A DNA stretch of 64,000 bases, from assembly GCF_030864005.1 (NCBI RefSeq), contig NZ_CP132976.1, positions 4,898,001 through 4,962,000 on the forward strand, in the 5' to 3' direction. The DNA is from Achromobacter seleniivolatilans (lineage in GTDB: Bacteria > Pseudomonadota > Gammaproteobacteria > Burkholderiales > Burkholderiaceae_B). Below are positions 27,295 through 37,148 of this stretch, one piece after another; within the stretch, counting starts at the first letter, position 1, and the number at the start of each line of letters is the position of its first letter. The notes under the pieces were generated by a model. It did not search any database. It worked only from the letters and a program-made list of their open reading frames with translations, and was not told the origin of the DNA. The position numbers were made by a program, and so were the translations under genes.

Positions 27295-28080
27295 ATGGGG
27301 CATCTTTGGCCGCCACCTGATCCTATTGTGCAACCCGTCGATGCGCGTCCTGTTGGCAAGTCCAGTATCTATTCCCGCGTACTGTTCCGTTTTATTGACT
27401 GGTTGCGCCACCGGATCGCGGCGGCGTCGCTCGTCGGCGACCGGCCCATCTTCCAGAATGGTCAGTTCTCTTGGATTCCCGTCCTGGAGGCCCGGACGCC
27501 GGCCATTCGCGCGGAGTTAATGGACTTATTGTCCGAGCGCGATCGCCTTCCGGCCTTTCACGAGATTTCGCCTGATGTCGGCATGATCACGTCCGATGAC
27601 CAATGGAAGACTTTTCTCTTCATGGGCTACGGCCTGCAATCGGACCGCAACCTGGCGCGGTGTCCCGCAACGGCCCAGGCGCTGAAAGACATTCCCGGCA
27701 TCCGCAGCGCGTTCTTTTCGATCCTGGAACCTGGCAAACGTATTCCTTTGCACACCGGGCCATACAACGGCGTGTTGCGCCTGCATCTGGGCCTGGTCGT
27801 GCCCGAGCCCGCCGACCAATGCTGGATCGAAGTCGGGGGCGAGCGGTATAGCTGGCGGGAAGGGCGCGCCGTGGTGTTCGACGACTTGTACCCCCATCAA
27901 GTGCACAACGACACCACGGGCCTGCGCGCAGTGTTATTTGTGGATTTTGAACGTCCCTGCCGCGCTCCGGTAAAATGGTTGAATCGCCTGGTGCTCAGGG
28001 CGGCTCCGTTCACGGACGAAATCCGTCGCGGCAAGGCCAACCACGATGCCTGGGAGAAGGGTTACTACCGCCAAAAATAG
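27295..28080 (+). CDS. Aspartyl/asparaginyl beta-hydroxylase family dioxygenase (LpxO-like)
   Basis: 261 residues from the ATG at 27295 with AGGGA in front; in-frame TTG and GTG codons upstream at 27268 and 27274 are alternatives. The family core is present: FFSILEPGKRIPLHTGPYNG with the first iron-binding His, and DDLYPHQVHNDTTGLRAVLFVDF with the distal His and a 2-oxoglutarate-binding Arg. A weakly hydrophobic stretch near the N-terminus (SRVLFRFIDWLRHRIAAAS) may associate with the membrane. LpxO members hydroxylate the secondary acyl chain of lipid A; others act on peptides. LpxO-like activity is the best guess given the size and membrane-proximal start. It is isolated just upstream of the spc operon. 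Confidence 0.75.
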   Translation: MGHLWPPPDPIVQPVDARPVGKSSIYSRVLFRFIDWLRHRIAAASLVGDRPIFQNGQFSWIPVLEARTPAIRAELMDLLSERDRLPAFHEISPDVGMITSDDQWKTFLFMGYGLQSDRNLARCPATAQALKDIPGIRSAFFSILEPGKRIPLHTGPYNGVLRLHLGLVVPEPADQCWIEVGGERYSWREGRAVVFDDLYPHQVHNDTTGLRAVLFVDFERPCRAPVKWLNRLVLRAAPFTDEIRRGKANHDAWEKGYYRQK

Positions 28081-28152
28081 GGGGCAGATAACCCGGCCAG
28101 ATGCCTTATCATAGGCAAGCGTGGTCTTTTGTGCGGCATTCCAACAAAGTGC

Positions 28153-28181
28153 TTGCGCTCAAAAGTTAACCACGCTAGAAT
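28153..28181 (+). promoter_or_regulatory. Promoter of the spc operon
   Basis: TTGCGC (28153-28158) and TAGAAT (28176-28181) are 17 bp apart. The predicted start near 28188 leaves a leader of about 305 nt before rplN. The flanking AGTGCTTG is shared with the rplC promoter region. A promoter is required here because the spc operon is detached from the S10 operon. Confidence 0.6.
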
Positions 28182-28203
28182 GATCAGCTTTCCCAGATTG
28201 TCA

Positions 28204-28281
28204 ATTCACTTAAGCCCTCTGTGGGGCAAATGCCTAGGGTAAAACCCACGGGTAAATGGTCACAGGTAAATTTAAGTGAAT
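28204..28281 (+). promoter_or_regulatory. Structured leader of the spc operon
   Basis: ATTCACTTAA (28204-28213) is perfectly complementary to TTAAGTGAAT (28272-28281). The enclosed segment holds a GCCC/GGGC mini-hairpin and three GGTAAA repeats (28238-28269). The rest of the 414-bp spacer (28081-28494) contains no gene. This looks like a leader RNA fold, possibly a ribosomal protein binding site; function is inference. Confidence 0.5.
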
Positions 28282-28494
28282 CGTGTTGGGGGAATACCCG
28301 CAGGATTTCAACCCAGGGTCGTTGCGTTGCCAACCAGTTGCAGGGATAGAACAAAAAGCCAGTGCGCTTTCTGTTTAACCCCCAGTGACACTAAAGCAGG
28401 GCGGCAGACCTGACGGGACCAAAACTGGCAGGAATTGCAGTGTTCCCTTAGTGGGGAAAACCGTATTTCCAGTTAAGTTGGAACAGGAAAAATC

Positions 28495-28863
28495 ATGATC
28501 CAAATGCAGACCACGCTGGACGTGGCCGATAACACTGGTGCGCGTCATGTCATGTGCATTAAGGTGCTCGGTGGCTCCAAGCGCCGTTATGCCGGTATCG
28601 GCGACATCATCAAAGTGACTGTCAAAGATGCGGCTCCGCGCGGACGCGTCAAGAAAGGCGAAATTTACAATGCCGTGGTGGTTCGTACCGCCAAGGGCGT
28701 GCGCCGTAAAGACGGTTCGCTGATTCGTTTCGGTGGCAATGCCGCCGTGTTGCTCAACGCCAAGCTGGAGCCCATCGGCACCCGCATCTTCGGACCCGTT
28801 ACGCGTGAACTGCGTACCGAGAAGTTCATGAAGATCGTGTCGTTGGCCCCGGAAGTGCTGTAA
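28495..28863 (+). CDS. rplN: 50S ribosomal protein L14
   Basis: 122 residues, exact family length ([20 protein letters not shown]). L14 contributes to intersubunit bridges and is the binding site of the silencing factor RsfS. First gene of the spc operon. The core [27 protein letters not shown] is intact. Confidence 0.98.
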   Translation: MIQMQTTLDVADNTGARHVMCIKVLGGSKRRYAGIGDIIKVTVKDAAPRGRVKKGEIYNAVVVRTAKGVRRKDGSLIRFGGNAAVLLNAKLEPIGTRIFGPVTRELRTEKFMKIVSLAPEVL

Positions 28864-28874
28864 GGAGCCCTACG

Positions 28875-29195
28875 ATGAACAATATTCGTAAAGGCGACGA
28901 AGTCATCGTCCTGACCGGTCGCGACAAGAAGCGTCGCGGTACCGTGCTGGCGCGCGTTGATGCCGACCACGTTCTGGTCGAAGGCGTCAACATCGTCAAA
29001 AAGCACGTCAAAGCAAACCCGATGGCTAACAACCCGGGCGGGATTGTCGAAAAGACCATGCCGATCCACGTTTCGAACGTGGCGCTCTTTAACCCCGCAA
29101 CCGGTCGTGGCGACCGCGTGGGCGTTCAAGAAGTCGAAGGTCGCAAGGTCCGCGTGTTCCGTTCCAATGGTGCCGTTGTCGGCGCCAAGGCGTAA
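28875..29195 (+). CDS. rplX: 50S ribosomal protein L24
   Basis: 106 residues with the KOW motif at the start ([20 protein letters not shown]). Assembly-initiator protein of the large subunit near the tunnel exit. AAGGAGCCCTACG before the ATG; 11 bp after rplN. Confidence 0.97.
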   Translation: MNNIRKGDEVIVLTGRDKKRRGTVLARVDADHVLVEGVNIVKKHVKANPMANNPGGIVEKTMPIHVSNVALFNPATGRGDRVGVQEVEGRKVRVFRSNGAVVGAKA

Positions 29196-29207
29196 GGAGC
29201 GATAGAC

Positions 29208-29747
29208 ATGTCCCGTTTGCAAGATTTCTACAAGAGCAAGGTCGCTGTCGACCTGCAGGCCAAGTTTGGCTACAAGAGCGTCATGGAAGTGCCGCGCATC
29301 ACCAAGATCACCCTGAACATGGGTGTCTCGGAAGCCGTGTCCGATAAGAAAGTTATCGAACACGCGGTGTCGGACCTGACCAAGATCGCTGGCCAAAAGC
29401 CTGTCGTGACGAAGACCAAGAAGGCTATCGCCGGTTTCAAGATCCGCGAAAACTACCCGATTGGTTGCATGGTCACGTTGCGTGGTCAACGTATGTACGA
29501 ATTCCTGGATCGCCTCGTTGCGGTTGCGCTGCCTCGCGTGCGCGACTTCCGTGGTATCTCGGGTCGTGCGTTCGACGGCCGCGGCAACTACAACATCGGG
29601 GTGAAAGAGCAAATCATTTTCCCCGAAATCGAGTACGACAAGATCGACGCGCTGCGTGGGCTGAACATCAGCATCACCACCTCCGCGAAGACCGACGAAG
29701 AAGCCAAGGCGCTGTTGACGGCCTTCAGCTTCCCGTTCCGTAACTAA
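29208..29747 (+). CDS. rplE: 50S ribosomal protein L5
   Basis: 179 residues. Binds 5S rRNA and contacts the P-site tRNA and S13. [36 protein letters not shown] and [14 protein letters not shown] are diagnostic. AAGGAGCGATAGAC precedes the ATG. Confidence 0.98.
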   Translation: MSRLQDFYKSKVAVDLQAKFGYKSVMEVPRITKITLNMGVSEAVSDKKVIEHAVSDLTKIAGQKPVVTKTKKAIAGFKIRENYPIGCMVTLRGQRMYEFLDRLVAVALPRVRDFRGISGRAFDGRGNYNIGVKEQIIFPEIEYDKIDALRGLNISITTSAKTDEEAKALLTAFSFPFRN

Positions 29748-29759
29748 GGGGCTGATGAC

Positions 29760-30065
29760 GTGGCAAAACTTTCCCTCATCAATCGCGACATCAAGCGCGC
29801 CAAGCTGGCTGACAAGTTCGCTGCAAAGCGCGCTGAGTTGAAGTCGATCATCGACGATCAGTCGAAGACCGACGAAGATCGTTACCAAGCTCGGCTCAAG
29901 CTGCAACAGCTGCCGCGCAATGCCAATCCGACGCGCCAACGTAACCGTTGCGTGGTCACCGGTCGTCCGCGCGGTGTGTTCCGCAAGTTCGGCCTGACGC
30001 GTCACAAACTGCGTGAAATGGCGATGAAGGGCGAAATCCCCGGCATCACCAAGGCCAGCTGGTAG
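29760..30065 (+). CDS. rpsN: 30S ribosomal protein S14 (zinc-free type)
   Basis: 101 residues beginning at a GTG (GTGGCAAAACTT). The length and the lack of the CxxC pairs of the short zinc form mark it as the zinc-independent C-minus type; [25 protein letters not shown] is typical. It is in the head of the small subunit. The GTG start is unusual among its neighbours and may lower its initiation rate. Confidence 0.96.
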   Translation: MAKLSLINRDIKRAKLADKFAAKRAELKSIIDDQSKTDEDRYQARLKLQQLPRNANPTRQRNRCVVTGRPRGVFRKFGLTRHKLREMAMKGEIPGITKASW

Positions 30066-30075
30066 GAGATACATT

Positions 30076-30471
30076 ATGAGCATGAGCGATCCCATCGCCG
30101 ATATGCTGACCCGCATTCGCAATGCGCAGCAAGTGGACAAAGTTACGGTGAGCATGCCCTCCTCGAAGCTGAAGGCGGCAATTGCCGCTGTGCTGAAAGA
30201 CGAAGGCTACATCGACAGCTTTGAAATCAAGGGCACCCAGGCTAAGCCTGAGCTCGAGATCACCCTGAAGTACTACGCTGGCCGTCCGGTTATCGAGCGC
30301 ATCGAACGCGTTTCGCGCCCCGGTCTGCGTATCTACAAGGGCCGTACCAGCATTCCTCAAGTCATGAATGGCTTGGGTGTGGCTATCGTTTCGACCTCGC
30401 GCGGCGTCATGACCGACCGTAAGGCCCGTGCAAACGGCGTCGGCGGCGAAGTCCTGTGCTACGTGGCCTAA
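30076..30471 (+). CDS. rpsH: 30S ribosomal protein S8
   Basis: 131 residues ([20 protein letters not shown]). Central 16S-binding protein; in E. coli it represses the spc operon by binding near rpl[20 protein letters not shown] and the C-terminal GGEVLCYVA are conserved. TAGGAG precedes the ATG. Confidence 0.98.
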   Translation: MSMSDPIADMLTRIRNAQQVDKVTVSMPSSKLKAAIAAVLKDEGYIDSFEIKGTQAKPELEITLKYYAGRPVIERIERVSRPGLRIYKGRTSIPQVMNGLGVAIVSTSRGVMTDRKARANGVGGEVLCYVA

Positions 30472-30483
30472 GGAGAAATTCGA

Positions 30484-31017
30484 ATGTCACGTATCGCTAA
30501 GTATCCGGTCGAACTGCCGAAGGGTGTCGAAGCTGACATCAAGCAGGATCAGATCACTGTCAAGGGCCCGTTGGGCACCTTGACCCAAGCCCTGACTGGC
30601 GACGTTACCGTTGCGCTGGACGAAGGCAAACTCACGTTTGTCGCCGCCAACGAAACGCGTCACGCCAACGCCATGTCGGGTACCGTGCGCGCACTGGTGG
30701 CCAATATGGTCATCGGCGTGAGCAAGGGCTTCGAGCGCAAGCTGAACCTGGTCGGCGTGGGTTACCGCGCATCGATTCAAGGCGACGCCGTTAAGCTGCA
30801 GCTCGGTTTCTCGCACGACGTTTTGCATCAGTTGCCGGCCGGTATCAAGGCCGAATGCCCCACCCAGACGGAAATCGTCATCAAGGGCTCCAACAAGCAA
30901 GTCGTCGGTCAGATGGCCGCTGAAATCCGCGCGTATCGCGAACCCGAACCCTACAAGGGCAAGGGTGTGCGTTACTCGGACGAACGCGTCGTCATCAAAG
31001 AAACCAAGAAGAAATAA
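30484..31017 (+). CDS. rplF: 50S ribosomal protein L6
   Basis: 177 residues, two tandem L6 domains. [20 protein letters not shown] at the start and [19 protein letters not shown] at the end are diagnostic. Lies near the factor-binding site of the large subunit. AAGGAGAAATTCG before the ATG. Confidence 0.98.
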   Translation: MSRIAKYPVELPKGVEADIKQDQITVKGPLGTLTQALTGDVTVALDEGKLTFVAANETRHANAMSGTVRALVANMVIGVSKGFERKLNLVGVGYRASIQGDAVKLQLGFSHDVLHQLPAGIKAECPTQTEIVIKGSNKQVVGQMAAEIRAYREPEPYKGKGVRYSDERVVIKETKKK

Positions 31018-31038
31018 CGGCGCACGCAAGGACGAATC

Positions 31039-31404
31039 ATGGACAAAAAAGTTTCCCGTTTGCGTCGTGCGGTTCCGACCCGCCGGAAGATCAACGAGTT
31101 GCGCGTTCACCGCCTCTCGGTTTTCCGCTCGAACCAGCACATCTACGCCAACATCATTTCGCCGGAAGGCGATCGCGTTCTGGTCAGCGCATCGACGGTG
31201 GAAGCCGAAGTGCGTGCCCAACTGGCCGGTCAAACCGGTCAGGGCGGCAACGCTGCCGCAGCTTCGCTGGTCGGCAAGCGCGTGGCCGAAAAGGCCAAGG
31301 CTGCCGGTATCGAACTGGTCGCTTTCGATCGCTCGGGCTTTCGTTACCATGGCCGCGTGAAAGCGCTGGCCGATGCCGCGCGTGAAGCCGGCCTGAAGTT
31401 CTAA
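31039..31404 (+). CDS. rplR: 50S ribosomal protein L18
   Basis: 121 residues. Binds 5S rRNA with L5. A basic N-terminus ([20 protein letters not shown]) precedes the conserved fold ending in [38 protein letters not shown] lies before the ATG. Confidence 0.97.
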   Translation: MDKKVSRLRRAVPTRRKINELRVHRLSVFRSNQHIYANIISPEGDRVLVSASTVEAEVRAQLAGQTGQGGNAAAASLVGKRVAEKAKAAGIELVAFDRSGFRYHGRVKALADAAREAGLKF

Positions 31405-31419
31405 GCGAGGATCTGTCAA

Positions 31420-31941
31420 ATGGCTAAAGTACAAGGCAAGAACGCCGCGGAAAAAGAGAACGATGACGGCCTCCGCGAAAAGATGATCGCGGTCAACCGC
31501 GTGAGCAAAGTGGTCAAGGGTGGTCGCACCATGAGCTTTGCCGCGCTGACCGTGGTTGGCGATGGCGATGGTCGCGTCGGCATGGGTAAGGGCAAGGCGC
31601 GTGAAGTGCCGGTGTCCGTTCAGAAGGCAATGGAACAGGCCCGTCGCGGCATGTTCAAGGTTGCACTGAAGAACGGCACGCTGCACCACACTGTGGTCGG
31701 CAAGCATGGCGCCGCTACCGTGCTGATCTCCCCGGCAGCTGAAGGTACTGGCGTTATCGCCGGCGGCCCGATGCGCGCTATTTTCGAAGTGATGGGTGTG
31801 CGTAACGTGGTTGCCAAGAGCCTTGGCTCGAGCAACCCCTACAACATGGTTCGCGCCACGTTGAATGGCTTGCGCGCTTCCCTGACCCCGGCTGATGTTG
31901 CTGCCAAGCGCGGCAAGTCGGTCGAAGAAATCCTGGGATAA
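31420..31941 (+). CDS. rpsE: 30S ribosomal protein S5
   Basis: 173 residues. Has the dsRBD-like N domain with [30 protein letters not shown], where spectinomycin and ram changes occur, and the C-terminal [22 protein letters not shown]. Acts at the mRNA entry site and in decoding accuracy. Ends 3 bp before rpmD. Confidence 0.98.
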   Translation: MAKVQGKNAAEKENDDGLREKMIAVNRVSKVVKGGRTMSFAALTVVGDGDGRVGMGKGKAREVPVSVQKAMEQARRGMFKVALKNGTLHHTVVGKHGAATVLISPAAEGTGVIAGGPMRAIFEVMGVRNVVAKSLGSSNPYNMVRATLNGLRASLTPADVAAKRGKSVEEILG

Positions 31942-31944
31942 ATC

Positions 31945-32130
31945 ATGGCTCAGAAGCAGATCAAAGTGACCCTCGTGCGCTCGGTGATCGGTACCAAGCA
32001 ATCGCACCGTGATACGGTTCGCGGTTTGGGCTTGGGCCGCATCAACAGCAGCCGCGTGTTGGTCGATACGCCCGAGGTGCGTGGGATGATCCGTAAGGTG
32101 GATTATCTCGTTTCCGTCTCGGAAGCCTAA
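31945..32130 (+). CDS. rpmD: 50S ribosomal protein L30
   Basis: 61 residues, standard short L30 ([24 protein letters not shown]). Starts 3 bp after rpsE with GGGATAAATC in front; rplO follows 9 bp later. Confidence 0.97.
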   Translation: MAQKQIKVTLVRSVIGTKQSHRDTVRGLGLGRINSSRVLVDTPEVRGMIRKVDYLVSVSEA

Positions 32131-32139
32131 GGAATCACC

Positions 32140-32580
32140 ATGTCGGATATGCAACTTAATTCGCTGAAGCCCGCTGAGGGCAGCAAGCACGCCAAGCGCC
32201 GCGTAGGCCGTGGTATCGGTTCGGGTCTGGGTAAAACCGCCGGCCGTGGCCACAAGGGTCAGAAGTCGCGCTCGGGCGGTTTCCATAAGGTTGGCTTCGA
32301 AGGCGGTCAAATGCCGCTGCAGCGTCGTCTGCCCAAGCGTGGTTTTACCCCGCTCGGTCAGCACCTGTACGCCGAAGTTCGTCTGTCGGACCTGCAAGCC
32401 CTGCCCATCGACGAAGTCGACGTGCAAGTGCTGAAGGCGGCTGGCGTGATTGGCCAGGCGGTTCGTTACGCCAAGGTCATCAAGTCGGGTGAACTCTCGC
32501 GCAAGGTAGTGCTGAAAGGCATTACCGCGACGGTCGGCGCTCGCGCCGCCATCGAAGCCGCGGGCGGCTCGCTTGCTTGA
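32140..32580 (+). CDS. rplO: 50S ribosomal protein L15
   Basis: 146 residues. The Gly-rich N-terminal extension that reaches into the subunit ([35 protein letters not shown]) is complete. Late-assembly protein. It precedes secY, an arrangement shared by almost all bacteria. Confidence 0.98.
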   Translation: MSDMQLNSLKPAEGSKHAKRRVGRGIGSGLGKTAGRGHKGQKSRSGGFHKVGFEGGQMPLQRRLPKRGFTPLGQHLYAEVRLSDLQALPIDEVDVQVLKAAGVIGQAVRYAKVIKSGELSRKVVLKGITATVGARAAIEAAGGSLA

Positions 32581-32594
32581 TCTAGAGGTGACGA

Positions 32595-33920
32595 GTGGCT
32601 AACGCGCAGGCATTGGGCAAAACCGGAGCACGGTACGGTGATTTAAAGCGCCGTCTTGTGTTCCTGGTGCTCGCTCTGGTGGTTTACCGTTTGGGTACAC
32701 ACATCCCCGTACCGGGTATTAATCCGGATGCGCTGGCGGACTTGTTCCGTCAGAACCAGGGCGGGATCCTGGGCCTGTTCAACATGTTCTCGGGTGGGGC
32801 GCTCTCGCGTTTCTCGATTTTTGCCCTGGGGATCATGCCGTACATTTCGGCATCCATCATCATGCAGTTGATGTCGGTGGTGGTGCCGTCGCTGGAAGCG
32901 CTCAAGAAAGAGGGCGAATCCGGTCGTCGGAAGATTACCCAATACACTCGCTACGGCACGGTTGTGCTGGCGCTTGTGCAAGCAGTGGGCATTTCGGTAG
33001 CGTTGGAGTCCCAACAGGGACTGGTGATCGATCCGGGTATGCTGTTTCGCTTCACGACCGTTGTGACTTTGGTCACTGGCACCATGTTCGTCATGTGGCT
33101 GGGTGAGCAAATCACGGAACGCGGTCTGGGCAACGGGATTTCCATCCTGATCTTCGCAGGTATCGTGGCGGGTTTGCCCGCGGCGCTGGCTGCACTGTTG
33201 GACCTGGTACGCACCAACGCAATGTCTGTGCTTTCGGCACTGTTCATTGTGGCTCTGGTGGTGTTGGTTACCGCTTTTGTGGTGTTCGTGGAACGCGGAC
33301 AGCGCAAGATCACGGTGAACTACGCCAAGCGTCAGGTCGGCAATAAGGTCTACGGTGGTCAAAGCTCGCATTTGCCGCTGAAGCTGAACATGGCTGGGGT
33401 GATTCCGCCGATCTTTGCATCGTCGATCATTCTGTTCCCGGCCACGATCACGAGCTGGTTCTCCAGTAGTGAGAACATGCGCTGGCTTAGCGATTTGGCT
33501 GCGGCCCTGTCGCCTCGTCAACCGCTCTACATCACGCTGTATTCAGTCGCGATTATTTTCTTCTGCTTTTTCTACACGGCTCTGGTGTTCAACAGCCGCG
33601 AAACGGCGGACAACCTGAAGAAGAGTGGTGCGTTTGTTCCGGGCATCCGTCCGGGCGAGCAAACCGCGCGCTACATCGATAAGATCCTGATGCGTTTGAC
33701 GCTCGCAGGTGCCATCTACATAACGTTGGTGTGCCTGTTGCCGGAATTCTTGGTGATGCGCTGGAATGTCCCCTTCTACTTCGGTGGTACGTCTCTGTTG
33801 ATCATTGTGGTGGTGACGATGGATTTCATGGCGCAGGTTCAGGCCTACATGATGTCGCACCAATACGACTCGTTGCTCAAGAAGGCCAACTTCAAGGGCG
33901 CGGGTTTGCCGATGCGGTAA
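32595..33920 (+). CDS. secY: Protein translocase subunit SecY
   Basis: 441 residues from a GTG start with GAGGTGACGA in front. Ten membrane segments; landmarks [12 protein letters not shown] in the plug region, [16 protein letters not shown], and the cytoplasmic ribosome/SecA-binding loops [12 protein letters not shown] and [15 protein letters not shown]. Central pore of the Sec system, working with SecE and SecG, which are not in this window. The GTG start may keep it below the ribosomal proteins it is cotranscribed with. Confidence 0.98.
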   Translation: MANAQALGKTGARYGDLKRRLVFLVLALVVYRLGTHIPVPGINPDALADLFRQNQGGILGLFNMFSGGALSRFSIFALGIMPYISASIIMQLMSVVVPSLEALKKEGESGRRKITQYTRYGTVVLALVQAVGISVALESQQGLVIDPGMLFRFTTVVTLVTGTMFVMWLGEQITERGLGNGISILIFAGIVAGLPAALAALLDLVRTNAMSVLSALFIVALVVLVTAFVVFVERGQRKITVNYAKRQVGNKVYGGQSSHLPLKLNMAGVIPPIFASSIILFPATITSWFSSSENMRWLSDLAAALSPRQPLYITLYSVAIIFFCFFYTALVFNSRETADNLKKSGAFVPGIRPGEQTARYIDKILMRLTLAGAIYITLVCLLPEFLVMRWNVPFYFGGTSLLIIVVVTMDFMAQVQAYMMSHQYDSLLKKANFKGAGLPMR

Positions 33921-33927
33921 GCAAAAG

Positions 33928-34146
33928 ATGTCCAAGGACGACGTCATTCAGATGCAAGGCGAGGTTCTTGAGAACCTCCCGAACGCGACATTTCGCGTCA
34001 AGCTCGAAAACGGCCACGTGGTGTTGGGCCATATTTCCGGCAAGATGCGTATGCATTACATCCGGATCCTGCCGGGTGACAAGGTCACAGTGGAGCTCAC
34101 GCCCTATGATCTGACGCGAGCCAGGATAGTTTTCCGCTCGAAATGA
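33928..34146 (+). CDS. infA: Translation initiation factor IF-1
   Basis: 72 residues, exact length ([20 protein letters not shown]). OB-fold protein that binds the A site during initiation. Its place between secY and rpmJ is characteristic of Burkholderiales and Gram-positives; in E. coli it lies elsewhere. 7 bp after secY. Confidence 0.98.
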   Translation: MSKDDVIQMQGEVLENLPNATFRVKLENGHVVLGHISGKMRMHYIRILPGDKVTVELTPYDLTRARIVFRSK

Positions 34147-34180
34147 GCGGAACCGGATTACGGAAAATTAGGAGTCAACC

Positions 34181-34294
34181 ATGAAAGTAATGGCATCGGT
34201 TAAGCGGATTTGCCGCAACTGCAAAGTTATCAAACGTCACGGCGTGGTGCGTGTTATCTGCACCGACCCGCGTCACAAGCAGCGTCAAGGCTAA
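34181..34294 (+). CDS. rpmJ: 50S ribosomal protein L36 (zinc form)
   Basis: 37 residues translated by hand: [20 protein letters not shown] at the start and DPRHKQRQG at the end. The CxxC...C...H zinc ribbon (C11, C14, C27, H32) is complete, so this is the zinc-binding version. GGAGTCAACC precedes the ATG. It lies between infA and rpsM. Confidence 0.97.
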
Positions 34295-34337
34295 CTCGGG
34301 TTAGCGACTACGCAACAGATTTATTCAAGGAATAGTC

Positions 34338-34703
34338 ATGGCCCGTATTGCTGGCATTAACATCCCGCCGCAACAGCACGCCGAGATCGGACTGACCGCC
34401 ATTTTTGGCATTGGTCGTACGCGCGCTCGCAAAATCTGCGAAGCGGCAAACGTACCCTTTGACAAAAAGGTCAAGGATCTGAACGACGCTGAATTGGAAC
34501 GCGTCCGCGAACATGTTGGTTTGTTCACGGTTGAAGGCGACCTGCGTCGTGAAGTACAGCTCTCGATCAAGCGTTTGATCGACCTGGGAACCTACCGCGG
34601 TATGCGTCACAAGCGCGGTTTGCCCGTGCGCGGCCAGCGCACTCGCACCAACGCCCGGACCCGTAAAGGCCCGCGTCGTGCTGCTGCGTCCCTGAAGAAA
34701 TAA
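34338..34703 (+). CDS. rpsM: 30S ribosomal protein S13
   Basis: 121 residues ([20 protein letters not shown]). Head protein bridging to L5, with the helix-two-turns-helix [14 protein letters not shown] and a basic tail [14 protein letters not shown]. First gene of the alpha operon, which in E. coli is controlled by S4 binding to its leader. AAGGAATAGTC before the ATG. Confidence 0.98.
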   Translation: MARIAGINIPPQQHAEIGLTAIFGIGRTRARKICEAANVPFDKKVKDLNDAELERVREHVGLFTVEGDLRREVQLSIKRLIDLGTYRGMRHKRGLPVRGQRTRTNARTRKGPRRAAASLKK

Positions 34704-34718
34704 TCGAGGAACTGGATT

Positions 34719-35120
34719 ATGGCGAAAGCTTCCACCAGCGGCGCTTCGCGCGTGCGCAAAAAGGTTAAGAAGAACGTCTCGGACGGCATCGCGCACGTTC
34801 ACGCTTCGTTCAACAACACCATCATCACCATCACTGACCGTCAGGGCAACGCATTGTCGTGGGCCACTTCGGGCGGTGCTGGTTTCAAGGGTTCGCGTAA
34901 GTCGACCCCGTTCGCCGCGCAGGTCGCTGCTGAAACGGCTGGCCGTGTCGCTCTCGAGTACGGCATCAAGACGTTGGAAGTGCGTATCAAGGGCCCCGGC
35001 CCCGGTCGCGAATCGTCGGTCCGCGCTCTGAACGCGCTGGGCATCAAGATTTCGTCCATCGCTGACATCACGCCTGTTCCGCATAACGGCTGCCGTCCGC
35101 CGAAGCGTCGTCGTATCTAA
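34719..35120 (+). CDS. rpsK: 30S ribosomal protein S11
   Basis: 133 residues. Platform protein near the mRNA exit. [20 protein letters not shown] and the C-terminal [15 protein letters not shown] are diagnostic. 15 bp after rpsM. Confidence 0.98.
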   Translation: MAKASTSGASRVRKKVKKNVSDGIAHVHASFNNTIITITDRQGNALSWATSGGAGFKGSRKSTPFAAQVAAETAGRVALEYGIKTLEVRIKGPGPGRESSVRALNALGIKISSIADITPVPHNGCRPPKRRRI

Positions 35121-35131
35121 AGGGAATCCAC

Positions 35132-35755
35132 ATGGCACGTTATATTGGACCCAAATGCAAGCTCTCGCGCCGCGAGGGTACTGACCTGTTCCTGAAGAGC
35201 GCCCGTCGCTCGCTGGATTCCAAGTGCAAACTGGATTCCAAGCCTGGCCAACACGGCCGCACTTCGGGTGCCCGCACTTCCGACTACGGCCTGCAGCTGC
35301 GCGAAAAGCAAAAGCTGAAGCGCATGTACGGCGTGCTGGAAAAGCAATTCCGCAAGTACTTCGCTGAAGCAGAGCGTCGCCGTGGCAACACCGGCGAAAC
35401 CCTGATCCAGCTGCTGGAATCGCGTCTGGACAACGTCGTCTACCGCATGGGCTTCGGCTCGACGCGCGCCGAAGCTCGCCAGCTGGTGAGCCACCGCGCC
35501 ATCGAACTGAACGGCCACACGGCTGACATCGCTTCGATGCTGGTCAAGGCTGGCGACGTTATCTCGATCCGCGAAAAGGCCAAGACTCAAGGCCGTATCA
35601 AAGAAGCGCTCGACCTGGCCACCAGCATCGGCATCCCCCAATGGGTGGAAGTCGACGCGACCAAGTTGACCGGTACGTTCAAGTCGGCCCCCGATCGTGC
35701 TGATGTCGCTCGCGACATCAACGAATCGATGGTCGTGGAACTGTACTCGCGTTAA
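35132..35755 (+). CDS. rpsD: 30S ribosomal protein S4
   Basis: 207 residues. Primary 16S-binding protein, with an S4 RNA-binding domain at about residues 96-160 ([20 protein letters not shown]). The N-terminus [20 protein letters not shown] lacks the zinc-binding Cys cluster, so it is the zinc-free form. S4 is the autoregulator of the alpha operon in E. coli. Two hairpins follow before rpoA. Confidence 0.98.
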   Translation: MARYIGPKCKLSRREGTDLFLKSARRSLDSKCKLDSKPGQHGRTSGARTSDYGLQLREKQKLKRMYGVLEKQFRKYFAEAERRRGNTGETLIQLLESRLDNVVYRMGFGSTRAEARQLVSHRAIELNGHTADIASMLVKAGDVISIREKAKTQGRIKEALDLATSIGIPQWVEVDATKLTGTFKSAPDRADVARDINESMVVELYSR

Positions 35756-35756
35756 T

Positions 35757-35796
35757 CAAGCCTGCCGGCGCCTCTTTCGAGAGGCATGCCGGCTTG
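35757..35796 (+). other. Hairpin 1 between rpsD and rpoA
   Basis: CAAGCC...GCCGGC...GCCTCT pairs with AGAGGC...GCCGGC...TTG around a TTCG tetraloop (35776-35779), right after the rpsD stop. The right flank (CTGGTTTCG) is only weakly T-rich, so partial termination or RNA stabilisation is more likely than a full stop. Confidence 0.55.
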
Positions 35797-35829
35797 CTGG
35801 TTTCGCGACTCGTTTGCACGTCTCGCAGC

Positions 35830-35863
35830 AGCCCGCTTTTCACCTTTTGGTGGAGCGGGCTTT
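35830..35863 (+). terminator. Hairpin 2 / weak attenuator before rpoA
   Basis: AGCCCGCT (35830-35837) pairs with AGCGGGCT (35854-35861), with an inner CACC/GGTG helix and a TTTT loop, followed by TT and then GCGG. It resembles an intrinsic terminator with a short U-tract and may reduce readthrough into rpoA. Confidence 0.5.
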
Positions 35864-35972
35864 GCGGTAAGTATCGGCCAACGTTTTTCGCGTTGTCCGA
35901 GTTTCAAGTTTCACCCTGTCCATCAGCCTTATCGGTGTAACGAGCCGAGGGTATTGAAAAGGAACACAGTAA

Positions 35973-36959
35973 ATGTCCACTCAAGGTTTCCTGAAGCCGC
36001 GCTCCATTGAAGTCGAACCGGTCGGCACGCACCATGCCAAGATCGTGATGGAGCCGTTCGAGCGTGGCTACGGTCATACGCTGGGCAACGCCCTGCGCCG
36101 CATCCTGCTGTCTTCGATGACCGGCTACGCGCCGACCGAAGTCCAGATGACGGGCGTGGTGCACGAATACTCGACCATCCCGGGCGTTCGCGAAGATGTC
36201 GTCGACATCCTGCTGAACCTGAAGGGCGTGGTCTTCAAGCTGCACAATCGCGACGAAGTGACCCTGGTTCTGCGCAAGACCGGCGCGGGCACCGTGCTGG
36301 CCAGCGACATTGAGCTGCCGCATGACGTCGAGATCATCAACCCCGGCCACACCATCTGCAACCTGACGGATGCAGGCAAGCTGGAAATGCAGATCAAGGT
36401 TGAAAAGGGCCGCGGCTACGTGCCGGGCAACGTGCGCGCGCTGTCGGAAGACCGCACCCACACCATCGGCCGCATCGTTCTGGACGCTTCGTTCAGCCCG
36501 GTCCGCCGCGTGAGCTACGCGGTTGAAAGCGCCCGTGTGGAACAGCGTACCGACCTGGATAAGCTGGTTCTGGACATCGAAACCAACGGCGTGATCTCGC
36601 CCGAGGAAGCGGTGCGCCAATCGGCTCGCATCCTGATGGATCAAATCTCGGTTTTCGCTGCTCTGGAAGGCGCTGGCGATTCGTACGAAGCTCCGGTCCG
36701 CGGCACGCCGCAGATCGATCCGGTGCTGTTGCGCCCGGTCGACGACCTGGAACTGACCGTGCGTTCGGCCAACTGCCTGAAGGCCGAAAACATCTACTAC
36801 ATCGGCGACCTGATTCAGCGTACCGAAAACGAGCTGCTCAAGACCCCGAACCTGGGTCGCAAGTCGCTCAACGAGATCAAGGAAGTTCTGGCTGCACGTG
36901 GCTTGACGCTCGGCATGAAGCTCGAGAACTGGCCGCCCCTGGGCCTGGAACGTCCCTAA
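35973..36959 (+). CDS. rpoA: RNA polymerase alpha subunit
   Basis: 328 residues. N-terminal dimerisation and assembly domain ([38 protein letters not shown]) and C-terminal DNA- and activator-binding domain ([42 protein letters not shown]) joined by the usual linker at about 235-250. AAGGAACACAGTAA is the RBS. A 217-bp spacer with two hairpins separates it from rpsD, so its level may be set separately from the ribosomal proteins. Confidence 0.98.
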   Translation: MSTQGFLKPRSIEVEPVGTHHAKIVMEPFERGYGHTLGNALRRILLSSMTGYAPTEVQMTGVVHEYSTIPGVREDVVDILLNLKGVVFKLHNRDEVTLVLRKTGAGTVLASDIELPHDVEIINPGHTICNLTDAGKLEMQIKVEKGRGYVPGNVRALSEDRTHTIGRIVLDASFSPVRRVSYAVESARVEQRTDLDKLVLDIETNGVISPEEAVRQSARILMDQISVFAALEGAGDSYEAPVRGTPQIDPVLLRPVDDLELTVRSANCLKAENIYYIGDLIQRTENELLKTPNLGRKSLNEIKEVLAARGLTLGMKLENWPPLGLERP

Positions 36960-37148
36960 GTCTTAAAAGGGTGCCGCCCTGGATTTCCGGGGCGTTTCCC
37001 GCAGTGCCCGGCTTGTTCGCCGGGCAGTTTGCGAAATCGTCATAAAATGCACCGTTTTTTACCGGACCGCGGCCTGATTGCAGGTTGATAGAAGAGCCGG
37101 ACAACCCGATGGCGGAAACGCTGTCACTAGATTCAAAGGAAACTTATC

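Noticed and set aside
15135..28494. Genomic island or prophage between the S10 and spc operons
   Set aside because: No integrase, transposase, tRNA, flanking direct repeat or obvious composition shift was seen, so only an accessory insertion of unknown mechanism is claimed.
30487..32427. Open frame of about 650 codons opposite rplF-rplO
   Set aside because: It crosses five certain ribosomal protein genes on the other strand and has shadow-type composition.
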